Under the pieces are notes generated by a model, which saw only the letters and a list, made by a program, of their open reading frames with translations, had not been told where the DNA came from and made no database searches. Shown piece by piece: positions 17,003-26,540 of a stretch of DNA of 41,242 nt. This DNA comes from Acetobacteraceae bacterium (GTDB lineage Bacteria; Pseudomonadota; Alphaproteobacteria; Acetobacterales; Acetobacteraceae), in contig PLSD01000126.1 of the NCBI GenBank assembly GCA_003164135.1, forward strand, positions 1 to 41,242. The letters run 5' to 3'. Made by a program: the position numbers and the translations under genes. The number at the start of each line of letters is the position of its first letter. Position 1 is the first letter of the stretch.

Positions 17003-17985
17003 GGCAGGAAGATGTCGGACGGGCTATCCGCCTTTAACGACAGCCCCAGTTCGCGGCCGATCCGCTCGGCGTCCGCTACCGCGCCCGTGGCGCTGCGCTT
17101 GAGCAAAAACGTGCCGTCCGCGCGTGCCACCAGCCCGGTGATGTGCAGCGTGCCGTCATCCAGCATCCGCGCATAGCCGCCGATGGGAGTGCGGCAGGAG
17201 CCGTCCAGCGCGCCGAGCAACGCCCGCTCGGCGGTGGCCACGGCTTTCGCCTCCGGGTCCTCGATGCCGGAAAGCAAGGCCAGCAACTCGGTATCCACGG
17301 AGCGCACGGTAATGCCAACAATGCCCTGGCAGGCGGAGGGCACCATGATGTCCGGGCTGATGAGCACGCTGGCTTTGTCCGCGAGGCCCAGGCGGCGCAG
17401 CCCGGCGTAGGCGAGCAAAGTGGCGTCCAGTTCTCCGGATTCGACCTTACCCAGCCGCGTGCCGACGTTGCCGCGCAGCAGTGTAAACTCCAGGTCCGGC
17501 CGGGCGTGCTTGAGCTGCGCCTGCCGCCGGACCGAGGCGGAACCGATTTTCGCGCCGTGCGGCAGCGCCGCGTAGGGGTTGGCCGCGTCCGCCGGGGTGT
17601 GGCCGGGGGGGAGGATCAGCACATCGCGCGCGTCCTCACGCTTCAAGGTGCAGGCCAGGGTGATGCCGTCCGGCAGCGTCGTCTCCAGGTCTTTCAGGCT
17701 ATGGACCGCAAAATCGATCCGCCCTTCCAGCAGCGACTCATGGATTTCCTTGGCGAACAGCCCTTTGCCGCCGATTTCCGCGAGCGGGCGATTCTGCACC
17801 GCGTCCCCCGTGGTGACGATGATATGCTCCTCGAACACATCCATGCCGCGCAGCACCGGGCAGAACTGGCGCAGCAGTGCCAGGAACGTCGCGGTCTGGG
17901 CGCGGGCAAGCGGGGAGCCACGAGTGCCGGCTCTGAGCGGCAAATCCCGGCGGTGCGGTTTAACGGGGGGTGTTACGGTTTTCAC
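16999..17985 (-). CDS. hemC: porphobilinogen deaminase
   Basis: A 328-residue enzyme that condenses four porphobilinogens into hydroxymethylbilane. It shows RAGTRGSPLARAQT near the N-terminus, GKGLFAKEIHESLLEGRIDFAVHSLKDLET, RRQAQLKHARPDLEFTLLRGNVGTRL, and the dipyrromethane cofactor cysteine C264 in DGSCRTPIGGYA. The start is GTG at 17985. The gene is divergent from tsaD with only 37 nt between the start codons. It heads the minus-strand string hemC-hemD-Mic60-HemY-ABC importer. Confidence 0.96.
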   Translation of the reverse strand: MKTVTPPVKPHRRDLPLRAGTRGSPLARAQTATFLALLRQFCPVLRGMDVFEEHIIVTTGDAVQNRPLAEIGGKGLFAKEIHESLLEGRIDFAVHSLKDLETTLPDGITLACTLKREDARDVLILPPGHTPADAANPYAALPHGAKIGSASVRRQAQLKHARPDLEFTLLRGNVGTRLGKVESGELDATLLAYAGLRRLGLADKASVLISPDIMVPSACQGIVGITVRSVDTELLALLSGIEDPEAKAVATAERALLGALDGSCRTPIGGYARMLDDGTLHITGLVARADGTFLLKRSATGAVADAERIGRELGLSLKADSPSDIFLP

Positions 17986-18022
17986 GAGCGTGGTCTAGAG
18001 CGTGGCGCATGGAAAGAAAAGT

Positions 18023-19060
18023 ATGGACCTGACTAAACCTGTACTGGGCATAGAGAGCTCCTGCGACGAAACCGCCGCCGCGGTGCTGGCGCCGGATGGG
18101 CGGATTTTGTCCGAACTGGTGTTGAGCCAGATCGCCGACCACGCGCCGTGGGGCGGGGTGGTGCCGGAAATTGCCGCGCGGGCGCATCTGGCCGCCCTGC
18201 CGCAACTGGTGGCGGAGGCGCTGCGCCAAGCCGGGCTTGGCTATGCGGACCTCGGCGCGATTGCCGCCACCGCCGGGCCGGGGCTTATCGGGGGGCTGCT
18301 GGTGGGCACCGGCTTTGCCAAGGGTGCCGCCATTGCCTCGGGCAAACCCTACCTCGCCATCAACCATTTGGAGGCCCATGCGCTGACCGCCCGGTTGCCG
18401 GGGTTGAGCGGGGCGCAGCCGGAGTTCCCATATTTGCTGCTGCTGCTCTCGGGCGGGCATAGCCAGTGCGTGGTGGTTGAGGGCGTGGGGCGCTACCACA
18501 AACTCGGCTCCACGCTGGATGATGCGGTGGGTGAGGCGTTCGACAAGACCGCAAAACTGCTCGGGTTGCCGTATCCTGGCGGCCCCTCGCTGGAGGCTTT
18601 GGCGCGCGAGGGCAATGCCACCGCTTATCCCCTGCCCCGCCCGCTGCTGCACCGCGCGGGGTGTGACTTCTCCTTCTCCGGCCTGAAAACCGCAGTGGCG
18701 CAGTTGGTCGCGGCGCAAGGTGTGGGAGCTTTGCCGCGCCAGCTTGCCGCCGATGTTGCCGCCAGCTTCCAGGCCGCCGTGACGGATATTCTGGCCGACC
18801 GGCTGGAGAACGCGTTTCTGGCCCGCCCGGATGCCTCGGCGGTGATCATCGCTGGCGGCGTGGCCTCCAACACCGCCATCCGCACCAGGCTGGACGCGGT
18901 TTGCGCCGCGCGAGGCAAGACCCTGATCGCCCCGCCGCTGCGCCTGTGCACGGATAACGCGGTGATGGTCGCCTGGGCCGGGATTGAACGCCTGAACGCC
19001 GGGCTGACCGACCCGCTCACCGCCCCCTGCAAACCCCGCTGGCCATTGGAAAGCCTATGA
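18023..19060 (+). CDS. tsaD: tRNA N6-adenosine threonylcarbamoyltransferase
   Basis: TsaD (Gcp/Kae1), 345 aa from the ATG at 18023; a GTG 21 nt upstream is in frame but less typical. It transfers threonylcarbamoyl from TC-AMP to A37 of ANN-decoding tRNAs together with TsaB and TsaE. Landmarks: [36 protein letters not shown], the metal-binding NHLEAH (H115, H119), [34 protein letters not shown], and [12 protein letters not shown]. The stop overlaps the rlmJ start by ATGA. Confidence 0.96.
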   Translation: MDLTKPVLGIESSCDETAAAVLAPDGRILSELVLSQIADHAPWGGVVPEIAARAHLAALPQLVAEALRQAGLGYADLGAIAATAGPGLIGGLLVGTGFAKGAAIASGKPYLAINHLEAHALTARLPGLSGAQPEFPYLLLLLSGGHSQCVVVEGVGRYHKLGSTLDDAVGEAFDKTAKLLGLPYPGGPSLEALAREGNATAYPLPRPLLHRAGCDFSFSGLKTAVAQLVAAQGVGALPRQLAADVAASFQAAVTDILADRLENAFLARPDASAVIIAGGVASNTAIRTRLDAVCAARGKTLIAPPLRLCTDNAVMVAWAGIERLNAGLTDPLTAPCKPRWPLESL

Positions 19061-19869
19061 ACTACCGCCACGCCTTCCACGCCGGCAATTTCGCCGACTG
19101 CGTCAAACACGCTTTGTTCATCCAGCTGCTCCGCGCCATGCAGCGCAAGGACACACCGCTGCTGGTGCTCGACACCCACGCCGGCATCGGCCGCTACGAC
19201 CTTACCAGCGGCCCCGCCGAGAAAACCGGCGAGTGGCGCGATGGCATCGGCAAGGTGCTGGCCGCGCGCGACCCGGCACTGGCGGAATACACCGCGCTGA
19301 TCGAACAACTTGGCCTCTACCCCGGCTCCCCCGCCATCGCCGCCGCGCTGCTGCGCCCGCAGGACCGGCTGGTGGCCTGCGAACTGCACCCCGAGGACGC
19401 GGCCATATTGCGGCGCAACTTCCGCAACGTGCCCGGCGTTTCGGTGCATGAGCGCGACGGCTACGAGGCCCTGCGCGCGTTCCTCCCGCCGCCGGAAAAA
19501 CGCGGGCTGATTCTCATAGACCCGCCATTCGAGCGCACCGATGAATTTGCCACCCTCGCGAAAAACCTGCTCGCCGCCTACGAGAAATTCCGCACCGGCG
19601 TGTACGTGGTGTGGTACCCGATCAAACACCGCGCCCCGGTACGGGCATTTTTCGAGACCCTGCAACTGGCGAATGTACGCGACGTCATCGCCGCCGAATT
19701 TCTGCGCCGCCCGGCGCTGGACCCGGCGCGGCTGAACGGCTGCGGCCTGCTGGTCATCAACCCGCCCTACGGCTTTGCGCAAGCGGCGCTGCCGGTATTA
19801 CATGCGTTCCAAAGCATCCTCGGCGAACCGGGATGCGCGGGTGGAATTGAAAGAGTGTGCGATGAGTGA
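19057..19869 (+). CDS. rlmJ: 23S rRNA (adenine-N6)-methyltransferase RlmJ
   Basis: A 270-residue SAM-dependent methyltransferase that acts on A2030 of 23S rRNA (E. coli numbering). The characteristic N-terminus is [21 protein letters not shown]. The SAM-binding segment is [15 protein letters not shown], and the catalytic motif is IDPPFE (about residues 151-156). The C-terminal half contains [13 protein letters not shown] and [14 protein letters not shown]. Length is typical. It lies in a tight plus-strand string with tsaD and gpsA. Confidence 0.93.
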   Translation: MNYRHAFHAGNFADCVKHALFIQLLRAMQRKDTPLLVLDTHAGIGRYDLTSGPAEKTGEWRDGIGKVLAARDPALAEYTALIEQLGLYPGSPAIAAALLRPQDRLVACELHPEDAAILRRNFRNVPGVSVHERDGYEALRAFLPPPEKRGLILIDPPFERTDEFATLAKNLLAAYEKFRTGVYVVWYPIKHRAPVRAFFETLQLANVRDVIAAEFLRRPALDPARLNGCGLLVINPPYGFAQAALPVLHAFQSILGEPGCAGGIERVCDE

Positions 19870-20815
19870 ACAAATTGCGATAATCGGCGCCGGCGCCTGG
19901 GGCACGGCCCTTGCGGTGCTGTTCGCCCGCGCCGGTAAAAATGTAACGCTTTGCGCGCGGGACGCCGAACGCGCGGACATCATACGAGTCACCCGCTACA
20001 ATCACCGCCTGCCCAGCGCCATCCTGCCGGAAAACCTGGTCGTTACCGCGCAAATCCCGGCGGCGGATATTTTTCTCCTCACCGTGCCAATGCAGCAACT
20101 GCGCGCCACCCTGCCCCGCCTGCCCGGCAGCGCGCCGGTGGTACTATGCTGCAAGGGGCTGGAGACGGGCACCATGCTGCTGCCGCCGGAAATCGTGGAC
20201 AACCGCCCCGCCGCCGTGCTCACCGGGCCGAATTTCGCGCATGAAATCGCCGCCGGGCTGCCCGCCGCAGCCGTGCTCGCCACCGCCGATGCCGCCTTGC
20301 GCACGGCGCTGATCGCGGCGCTGAAAACCGAAACGCTACGCCTCTACGGCAGCCCCGATGCGCTGGGGGCGGCACTTGGGGGGGCGGCGAAAAACGTCAT
20401 CGCCATCGCGGCGGGCGTGGTGATGGGCGCGGGGCTGGGCGAGAACGCCCGCGCGGCACTGATCACCCGCGGCATCGTCGAAATCGCCCGCCTCGCGGCC
20501 GCATTGGGCGGCAAGGCGGAAACCATCTCCGGCCTTTCCGGCCTCGGCGATCTGCTGCTCACCTGCACCGGGCCGGGCAGCCGCAATTTCTCGCTGGGTT
20601 TCGCCATGGGCAAAGGCGAGCGCCTGGAGGACATTCTGGCCAAGCGCTCGGCCGTGACCGAGGGTGTGACGACGGCGCCTGCTTTACTCGCCCGCGCCGC
20701 CGCCGCCGGGGTGGAGATGCCGATTTCGCAAGCCGTGGCGAAGCTGCTTGCAGGTGAAATGAATATCCCCCAGACTATGGCCGCCTTGATGGGCCGGGCA
20801 TTAAAGGACGAGTGA
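19862..20815 (+). CDS. gpsA: glycerol-3-phosphate dehydrogenase [NAD(P)+]
   Basis: A 317-residue enzyme that reduces dihydroxyacetone phosphate to sn-glycerol-3-phosphate for phospholipid synthesis. The ATG at 19862 was chosen because GAAAGAG precedes it and the product begins [18 protein letters not shown], the standard NAD(P)-binding start. Other landmarks: LTGPNFAHEIAAGLPAA, the catalytic Lys in GAAKNVIAIAAGV, SGLGDLLLTCTGPGSRN, and EGVTTAPALLARA. It overlaps rlmJ by 8 nt, and its TGA overlaps the next ATG. Confidence 0.96.
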   Translation: MSEQIAIIGAGAWGTALAVLFARAGKNVTLCARDAERADIIRVTRYNHRLPSAILPENLVVTAQIPAADIFLLTVPMQQLRATLPRLPGSAPVVLCCKGLETGTMLLPPEIVDNRPAAVLTGPNFAHEIAAGLPAAAVLATADAALRTALIAALKTETLRLYGSPDALGAALGGAAKNVIAIAAGVVMGAGLGENARAALITRGIVEIARLAAALGGKAETISGLSGLGDLLLTCTGPGSRNFSLGFAMGKGERLEDILAKRSAVTEGVTTAPALLARAAAAGVEMPISQAVAKLLAGEMNIPQTMAALMGRALKDE

Positions 20816-22149
20816 TGCGGCAAATTTTGCGCGGTTTTGGGCTTGGGCTGGTTCTGGTGTCTCCAGCGCTGCCTGCGACTGCACAAATCACCACCACGCT
20901 CATTTGCGCCTGCGAAGGCAATGACCCGGATGCCAGCATCGCCGCCTGCACAACCATCCTCAAATCCCCGGCGGCGGATAAAGCCACCATCTACAATGCC
21001 TATGTCTGGCGCAGCTGGGCGGATTTGAGCAAAAAACTATATCCGCAAACAATTGCCGATGCGACGCAGGCGATCGCGATCAATCCTAAAAACGAGCAAA
21101 ACTACCGAAGGCGCGGCACCGCCTACGACGATATGGGCGCGTATGCCCCGGCCCTGGCTGATGCCACCACGGCGATCTCGCTTAAGCCTGGTGATGCCAA
21201 AGCCTACCGGCTTCGCGCCGCCGCCGAGGTTGGCCTGCGCAGCTATGACAAGGCCATTGCTGACGCCACCAGGGCGATCCAGCTCAATCCTGACGATGCG
21301 CTGAACTATGGATGGCGCGGCAGGGCCTATGCGCTTTCCGGCAATTATGATCTGGCGCTGGCTGATGTCAGCAAAGCCACCGCGCTGCGGCCAAACAACG
21401 CAGGTGCCTATGTTCTGCGTGACTCTATCGATCTTCAGACGCTGCACTACGACGCGGCAATCGCCGACGCGACAAGTGCCATAAAGCTCGATCCGCAATA
21501 TGCAGCCGCCTACGAAGCCCGTGGTTATGCTTACGCGGCAGAGTATCATTTCACGGCCGCCCTGCCCGACCTCACCGAATTTGTCACGCTTCAGCCCGCC
21601 GATGCCCATGGCTATTTCCGGCGCGGCGAAGTTTTTCATGCCATGGGTAATTTTCAACCGGCCATTGCGGACTACACCAAGGGCCTCTCGCTCCAACCCA
21701 ATAACGCCGTGGCCTATGTTTTACGCGCCTCGGCATACAAAGAGGCGGGACAGCGGTCTCAAGGCCTGTCCGATCTGGCCAAAGCTGAATCGCTCGCACC
21801 AACAGACCCGGTCAGCCTCGGCGCTTTGTGCCTGGGGCGCGCCCATTTTGGCGATCTGGCCGGTGCTACTGCCGATTGTGACGAGGCGGCGCGGTTGAAT
21901 ACGGGAAAGTCGGACCTCCACCGCGATATTCTGTTCGGTGCTTTTCGTGGCTTTCTTGACCTCAAACGGCATGAGTATAACGCCGCCCTGAAGGAGTACA
22001 GCACCGTTTTAACGATTAACCCCAAGGACGCCACGGCGTTGTACGGGCGTGGACTGGCCGAACAAGCCCAGGGCGCACCCGGCGCTCAAACTGACATGGC
22101 CGCCGCGAAAAATCTCGACCCGGAAGTTGCAATCCAGTTTGCAGACTAA
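20815..22149 (+). CDS. secreted tetratricopeptide-repeat protein
   Basis: A 444-residue protein with an N-terminal signal peptide (MRQILRGFGLGLVLVSPALPATAQ, likely cleaved after ATA) and then about ten TPR-like 34-residue units, many ending in an A-I-x-L-x-P or A-I-x-I-N-P turn (for example ATQAIAINPKNEQNYRRRG, ATRAIQLNPDDALNYGWRG). A pair of cysteines, C-A-C, sits just after the signal. It is probably a periplasmic scaffold, and its partner is unknown. ATG at 20815 overlaps the gpsA stop by one base (TGATG); an adjacent GTG is an alternative. Its codon use is somewhat less GC-biased than its neighbours. Confidence 0.8.
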   Translation: MRQILRGFGLGLVLVSPALPATAQITTTLICACEGNDPDASIAACTTILKSPAADKATIYNAYVWRSWADLSKKLYPQTIADATQAIAINPKNEQNYRRRGTAYDDMGAYAPALADATTAISLKPGDAKAYRLRAAAEVGLRSYDKAIADATRAIQLNPDDALNYGWRGRAYALSGNYDLALADVSKATALRPNNAGAYVLRDSIDLQTLHYDAAIADATSAIKLDPQYAAAYEARGYAYAAEYHFTAALPDLTEFVTLQPADAHGYFRRGEVFHAMGNFQPAIADYTKGLSLQPNNAVAYVLRASAYKEAGQRSQGLSDLAKAESLAPTDPVSLGALCLGRAHFGDLAGATADCDEAARLNTGKSDLHRDILFGAFRGFLDLKRHEYNAALKEYSTVLTINPKDATALYGRGLAEQAQGAPGAQTDMAAAKNLDPEVAIQFAD

Positions 22150-22170
22150 ACCGGCAGATTGCACATTCTA

Positions 22171-22188
22171 AAAGGTTAATCTACCTTT
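22171..22188 (+). promoter_or_regulatory. small hairpin before the GT-C gene start
   Basis: AAAGGT-TAATCT-ACCTTT ends 6 nt before the ATG at 22195. No ordinary ribosome binding site lies between hairpin and start, and the AAGG in the first arm is too far upstream unless the hairpin forms. It could tune translation of the next gene, but the stem is short. Confidence 0.25.
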
Positions 22189-22194
22189 GGTTGC

Positions 22195-23622
22195 ATGAAG
22201 CTGACCGGATTCCTGCTGCTTGCCGCCGTGCTGCTCGGCTTCATCGCCTGGCACCGCGCGCCTGAGTACGACGAAGCCTATTCCATCTTCCTAACCGCCG
22301 GGGATGCCCGTCCGCCATGGCCTGCTGGCGTGTTCACCGCCGGTTCCGTGCGCCACCTGTTCGCGGGCCATGCCGGCTTCGGGCAAATCGCGCATGATTT
22401 GCGTGTGGGCGATGTGCATCCGCCGCTATATTTCTGGGCGCTGGAAATCTGGCGCGGGGTCTGCGGGCCGTCCTGGTTTGCCGCGCGGCTGCTCTCGGTG
22501 GCGTTTGCATTAGGCGCGCTGGCGGTCATCGCCTGGTTCGCGGACGCGGCGGAAATTGCCGTGCTCCCCGCGCTGAGCCTCACACTGCTGAACTACGGAT
22601 TTGCCTTCACCGGCGTGGTGGCGCGCGGGTTCGCGCTGGCGCAGTTTTTGAATCTTTTGGGCTTTGCCTTGGTATTTTTTGCGGTGCAAAAGCGGATGCG
22701 CCGTCTTGCTCTGGCCGGCGGGCTGGCGCTGGGGGCGGCGGCGTTCGCCAATTACCTCGCCGTGTTCATCGCCGGAGCGGTGCTGGCCTGGCTCTGTCTG
22801 GCACGGCGGCGCTGGCGGTATTTTCTTCCCACCGCCTTGGGACTGGTGCCGTTCCTCATCGCTGACACCTGGTTTTTTATCGCCCAACGTGGCACGCGCA
22901 CCGGGCAGTTCACCGCGTTTGTGCCCCTGCAAGCGCTCAAACTTCTGGCCAAGGATTTTGGCGCCGCGCAGTTCGGCGGCCTGCCGCTTTATGCCTCACA
23001 CTTTGGCCCGGAAGTGGCGGCGGCGCTGGGGGTTTTGTTCCTCGCAGCCATATTCTGCATCTTCCGCAAGCCGCCAAAACACGCCCTGCCGCTGGTACTG
23101 GCCGCCGCAGCACCACCGCTCGGCCTGCTGGCACTCGGTTTTGTGTTCAACAACACGCCCATCGAAATCCGCTACCTCGCGTTTTCCATGCCGTATCTCG
23201 CCCTGCTGTTCGCCGCCGCGCTGCCGCGCCCACTGCTGGCGGTTATGCTCACCGTGGAGTTTTGCGCCATCATCGGCCTCGGCTTTGCCCCCGCCACCAT
23301 GCAGCCGCAAGGCATTGAGGCACAGCAGGCCGCCGCTTTGCCCGGCACGCTCATTCTGCTGCCTTTTGGTAACGATGGCGTCGGCGTGCCCGGCCCGTTC
23401 ATCAGCAAATTGCCGGATTCCGCGCGGGTGGAACTACTGCGCCCCGGCCAGATGCCGGACCTCGCGCACGTGCCAAACATCGTGCTGGTCACCATCCCCG
23501 CCGACAGCGCCAGCCGCGCCGCGCTGGCACAGGTGCATGCCTATTTGCAAAACCAAAAATGTTTCACGGAGGAACCAGCAACAACTTGGCTGGTAAAACT
23601 CCTAAATCGCTGTGCGAACTAG
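22195..23622 (+). CDS. GT-C type polytopic membrane protein (PMT/GT39-like)
   Basis: A 475-residue integral membrane protein with about ten hydrophobic segments. Near the N-terminus it has YDEAYS (residues 25-30), the acidic motif in the first periplasmic loop of GT-C glycosyltransferases, and later GDVHPPLYF (72-80), matching the second conserved D-x-HPP-Y motif of the PMT/ArnT/GT39 superfamily. These enzymes transfer sugars from polyprenyl-phosphate donors to acceptors on the periplasmic side. Acceptor and sugar are unknown. The 3' end overlaps the convergent DUF4149 gene by 21 nt. Confidence 0.75.
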   Translation: MKLTGFLLLAAVLLGFIAWHRAPEYDEAYSIFLTAGDARPPWPAGVFTAGSVRHLFAGHAGFGQIAHDLRVGDVHPPLYFWALEIWRGVCGPSWFAARLLSVAFALGALAVIAWFADAAEIAVLPALSLTLLNYGFAFTGVVARGFALAQFLNLLGFALVFFAVQKRMRRLALAGGLALGAAAFANYLAVFIAGAVLAWLCLARRRWRYFLPTALGLVPFLIADTWFFIAQRGTRTGQFTAFVPLQALKLLAKDFGAAQFGGLPLYASHFGPEVAAALGVLFLAAIFCIFRKPPKHALPLVLAAAAPPLGLLALGFVFNNTPIEIRYLAFSMPYLALLFAAALPRPLLAVMLTVEFCAIIGLGFAPATMQPQGIEAQQAAALPGTLILLPFGNDGVGVPGPFISKLPDSARVELLRPGQMPDLAHVPNIVLVTIPADSASRAALAQVHAYLQNQKCFTEEPATTWLVKLLNRCAN

Positions 23623-24009
23623 CAGCACAATCGCGGTAAGCAACTGCCCGCCGTTCACCCACACGGAAAACCGATGCCCGCGCGCAAATCCGGCGGTGTC
23701 CCCCGCCACGCGCATCGCTTCCAGATGCGGCATCCAGCCAAACAGCAGCCACACGGTCACCGCCATCACCACAAACAAGGCGCTGGCCGCGCCAAACTGC
23801 GCACGCAACAAAAAACCACCGGCGGCAACTGCCGCGGTGGCGATGATATACGCATAATAAAACGGAAAAGCGGCGCGGATGAAATTCCCCGCCACGTCCG
23901 CCGGTAGTTTGGTGAACACCAGCGGCGCCATCACGGCGCCGAAAAACAACATCCCGCCGACCAGCGCCGCAAGGCCCAAAGCCACCAGGATGTTGCCGGC
24001 GTAAACCAT
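23602..24009 (-). CDS. DUF4149-type four-helix membrane protein
   Basis: A 135-residue protein from the ATG at 24009 ([36 protein letters not shown]). It has four transmembrane segments: about residues 5-28, 46-68, 72-92 and 113-133. The motif FFGAVMAPLVFTKLP in the first helix/loop and GHRFSVWVNGGQL before the last helix fit DUF4149. Function is unknown. Its ATG shares one base with the ahcY stop (TAATG), so it is translated with ahcY. The longer open frame upstream lies inside ahcY and was discarded. Confidence 0.7.
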   Translation of the reverse strand: MVYAGNILVALGLAALVGGMLFFGAVMAPLVFTKLPADVAGNFIRAAFPFYYAYIIATAAVAAGGFLLRAQFGAASALFVVMAVTVWLLFGWMPHLEAMRVAGDTAGFARGHRFSVWVNGGQLLTAIVLLVRTAI

Positions 24010-25316
24010 TAGTAGCGGTACAGCTCGTGCTTGAACGGCCCCTGCTGCGACAGGCCGAGATAATCGGCCTGCTTGGTGGTAAGCGTCGTCAGCTTGGCGC
24101 CGACTTTCGCCAGATGCAGCGCCGCGACTTTCTCGTCGAGATGGCGCGGCAGCACATACACTTTGTTCTCGTACTTGCCAGCCGGCGCGGTCCACAGTTC
24201 AATCTGCGCCAGCACCTGGTTGGTGAAGCTGGCGGACATCACGAAGCTCGGGTGGCCCGTGGCGTTGCCAAGGTTCACCAGACGGCCTTCGGAAAGCACG
24301 ATCAGGCGCTTGCCGTCGGGGAACTCGATTTCGTCCACCTGCGGCTTCACATTGTCCCACTTCAGGTTCCGCAGCGCCTCGATCTGAATTTCGCTGTCGA
24401 AATGCCCGATGTTGCAGACAATGGCGCGGTGCTTCATGGCGCGCATGTGGTCGATGGTGATCACATCCACATTGCCGGTCGCGGTCACGAAGATGTCGCC
24501 GCGCGGGGCCGCTTCATCCATGGTCACGACCTCATAGCCTTCCATCGCCGCCTGCAGCGCGCAGATCGGGTCGATCTCGGTCACCAGCACGCGGCAACCG
24601 GCGTTGCGCAAGGAGGCAGAGGAGCCCTTGCCCACGTCGCCAAACCCGGCAACCACGGCGACCTTGCCGGACATCATCACGTCCGTGCCACGGCGGATGC
24701 CGTCCACCAGACTCTCGCGGCAGCCGTACAAATTGTCGAACTTCGACTTGGTCACGGAATCATTCACATTGATCGCCGGCACCAGCAGCTCGCCCGCGCG
24801 GGCCATTTCCCACAGGCGGTGCACGCCGGTGGTGGTCTCCTCGGAGATGCCCTTCACATGGTTCAGCATGTCCGGGTATTTGTCGTGCATCAGCTTGGTC
24901 ACGTCGCCGCCGTCGTCCAGGATCATGTTCGGCACCCAGCCGTCAGGGCCCTTCACGGTCTGCTCAATGCACCACCAGAATTCTTCCTCACTCATGCCCT
25001 TCCAGGCGAACACCGGCACGCCGGTGGCGGCAATCGCGGCGGCGGCCTGGTCCTGGGTCGAGAAAATATTGCACGAGGACCAACGGACCGAGGCACCCAA
25101 AGCGGTGAGGGTCTCGATCAGCACGGCGGTCTGGATGGTCATGTGCAGGCAGCCGACGATGCGCGCACCTTTCAGGATCTGCTCCTTGCCGAACTCGGCG
25201 CGCAGCGCCATCAGCCCGGGCATTTCGTCCTGGGCCATCTCGATCTCCTTACGGCCCCAGGCCGCCAGGGAGATGTCCTTGACCTTATAATCAGCCGCCA
25301 CGTTCACATCCGGCAT
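24009..25316 (-). CDS. ahcY: adenosylhomocysteinase
   Basis: A 435-residue NAD-dependent enzyme that hydrolyses S-adenosylhomocysteine to adenosine and homocysteine, keeping methylation reactions running. Start at 25316 ([25 protein letters not shown]) is supported by GAAGGAG 7 nt upstream. Landmarks: [54 protein letters not shown], the NAD-binding [20 protein letters not shown], and the family C-terminus [18 protein letters not shown] ... [10 protein letters not shown]. It is divergent from the alcohol dehydrogenase gene across 143 bp. I looked for an SAH riboswitch upstream and did not see one. Confidence 0.97.
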   Translation of the reverse strand: MPDVNVAADYKVKDISLAAWGRKEIEMAQDEMPGLMALRAEFGKEQILKGARIVGCLHMTIQTAVLIETLTALGASVRWSSCNIFSTQDQAAAAIAATGVPVFAWKGMSEEEFWWCIEQTVKGPDGWVPNMILDDGGDVTKLMHDKYPDMLNHVKGISEETTTGVHRLWEMARAGELLVPAINVNDSVTKSKFDNLYGCRESLVDGIRRGTDVMMSGKVAVVAGFGDVGKGSSASLRNAGCRVLVTEIDPICALQAAMEGYEVVTMDEAAPRGDIFVTATGNVDVITIDHMRAMKHRAIVCNIGHFDSEIQIEALRNLKWDNVKPQVDEIEFPDGKRLIVLSEGRLVNLGNATGHPSFVMSASFTNQVLAQIELWTAPAGKYENKVYVLPRHLDEKVAALHLAKVGAKLTTLTTKQADYLGLSQQGPFKHELYRY

Positions 25317-25422
25317 AAGTTCGCTCCTTCGCAATACAATTCCCGCGTTCCCTTATTCTTTTGGGAGCGCCCTGCCAACTGCCGCACGCCGAAACACACG
25401 TATTGCAGGTGGGCGGCTGCCA

Positions 25423-25444
25423 CCATAACTATGGGGACCATAAT
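25423..25444. promoter_or_regulatory. inverted repeat in the ahcY/adh divergent region
   Basis: CCATA-AC-TATGG (25423-25434) is followed by a third CCATA copy at 25438-25442. It lies just upstream of the alcohol dehydrogenase ribosome site (AGGAG). It may be an operator. The promoter elements themselves are unclear. Confidence 0.25.
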
Positions 25445-25459
25445 CAGGAGACGTGAACG

Positions 25460-26509
25460 ATGCTCGTATGCACTGGCTTTGCCACCACCAGTCCCACCAC
25501 CCCGCTCTCCCCGTTCACCTTCAACCGCCGGGACGTGGGTGCCCAGGACGTGCAGATCGAAATCCTCTACTGCGGCGTCTGTCACTCGGACCTGCATTTT
25601 GCCCGCAATGAATGGCACTACACCGTGTACCCCGCCGTGCCGGGGCACGAGATCGTCGGCCGCGTGACCAGCGTTGGCGCCGATGTGAGCAAGTATAAGG
25701 TGGGCGACCATGTCGGCGTGGGCTGCCTGGTGGACTCCTGCCGTACCTGCTCCGCCTGCGCCGAAGGGCTGGAGCAATATTGCGAGAAGGGCGCCACCGG
25801 CACCTACGGCAGCACGGAACCGGTCATCGGCGGCCCCACTTTTGGCGGCTATTCCAGCAGCATCGTGGTGGACCAATCCTTCGTGTTGCGCATGCCCGAA
25901 GGCCTGGAACTCGCCGCCGCGGCGCCGCTGCTGTGCGCCGGCATCACCTTGTATTCCCCGCTAAAACACTGGGGCGCGGGGCCGGGCAAAAAAGTCGGCA
26001 TCATCGGCCTGGGCGGCCTCGGCCACATGGGGGTGAAACTTGCCCACGCTTTGGGCGCGCACACGGTCCTATTCACCACCTCCCCCGGCAAGGTGACGGA
26101 CGGCAAGCGCCTCGGCGCCGATGAGGTGATCATCTCCAAGGACCCGGAGCAGATGAAACCCCATGGCGGCAGTTTTGACCTCATCATCGACACTGTCTCC
26201 GCCAGCCACGACCTCTCGCCCTATTTCATGCTGCTCAAACGCGACGCCACCATGGTCCAGGTAGGCGCGCCCGAGCACCCGCTGCCCATTGCGGTGTTCC
26301 CGCTCATCATGAAACGCCTGAATTTTTCCGGCTCCGCCATCGGCGGCATTGCCGAAACCCAGGAAATGCTGGATTTCTGCGCCGCCAAAAACATCACCGC
26401 CGACGTGGAAATCATCCCCATCCAGAAAATCAACGAAGCCTACGAGCGCATGCTGAAAAGCGACGTAAAGTACCGGTTCTCGATTGACATGGCCTCGCTA
26501 AAAGCTTGA
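25460..26509 (+). CDS. zinc-dependent alcohol dehydrogenase, cinnamyl-alcohol/YahK type
   Basis: A 349-residue medium-chain dehydrogenase that reduces aldehydes with NAD(P)H. Catalytic zinc ligands are C38 in LYCGVCHSD and H63-E64 in PGHEIVG, with a later Cys. The structural zinc ligands are C94, C97, C100 and C108. The Rossmann motif GLGGLGHMG lies at about residue 182. LCAGITLYSPLKHWG and the GFETQEMLDF-like region (here IAETQEMLDFCA) are typical of the YahK/AdhC cinnamyl-alcohol dehydrogenase subfamily. AGGAG sits 8 nt before the ATG. The promoter of the following toxin gene overlaps its stop codon. Confidence 0.92.
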   Translation: MLVCTGFATTSPTTPLSPFTFNRRDVGAQDVQIEILYCGVCHSDLHFARNEWHYTVYPAVPGHEIVGRVTSVGADVSKYKVGDHVGVGCLVDSCRTCSACAEGLEQYCEKGATGTYGSTEPVIGGPTFGGYSSSIVVDQSFVLRMPEGLELAAAAPLLCAGITLYSPLKHWGAGPGKKVGIIGLGGLGHMGVKLAHALGAHTVLFTTSPGKVTDGKRLGADEVIISKDPEQMKPHGGSFDLIIDTVSASHDLSPYFMLLKRDATMVQVGAPEHPLPIAVFPLIMKRLNFSGSAIGGIAETQEMLDFCAAKNITADVEIIPIQKINEAYERMLKSDVKYRFSIDMASLKA

Positions 26510-26540
26510 CGCGGCAACGTCTGTAATCTATAAATTACAT
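26506..26540 (+). promoter_or_regulatory. sigma70-type promoter and operator of the HigBA-type pair
   Basis: TTGACG (26506-26511) and TATAAA (26529-26534) are separated by exactly 17 nt. An inverted repeat TGTAAT-CTATAA-ATTACA (26522-26539) covers the -10 box, as expected for an autoregulatory toxin-antitoxin operator. The expected start site, 7 nt after the -10, coincides with the toxin ATG at 26541. The -35 overlaps the stop codon of the upstream dehydrogenase gene. Confidence 0.75.

Noticed and set aside
25317..25459. Possible SAH or SAM riboswitch upstream of ahcY
   Set aside because: The leader was compared with the remembered SAH and SAM-II core motifs and did not match. Only an ordinary Shine-Dalgarno and a short inverted repeat are visible.
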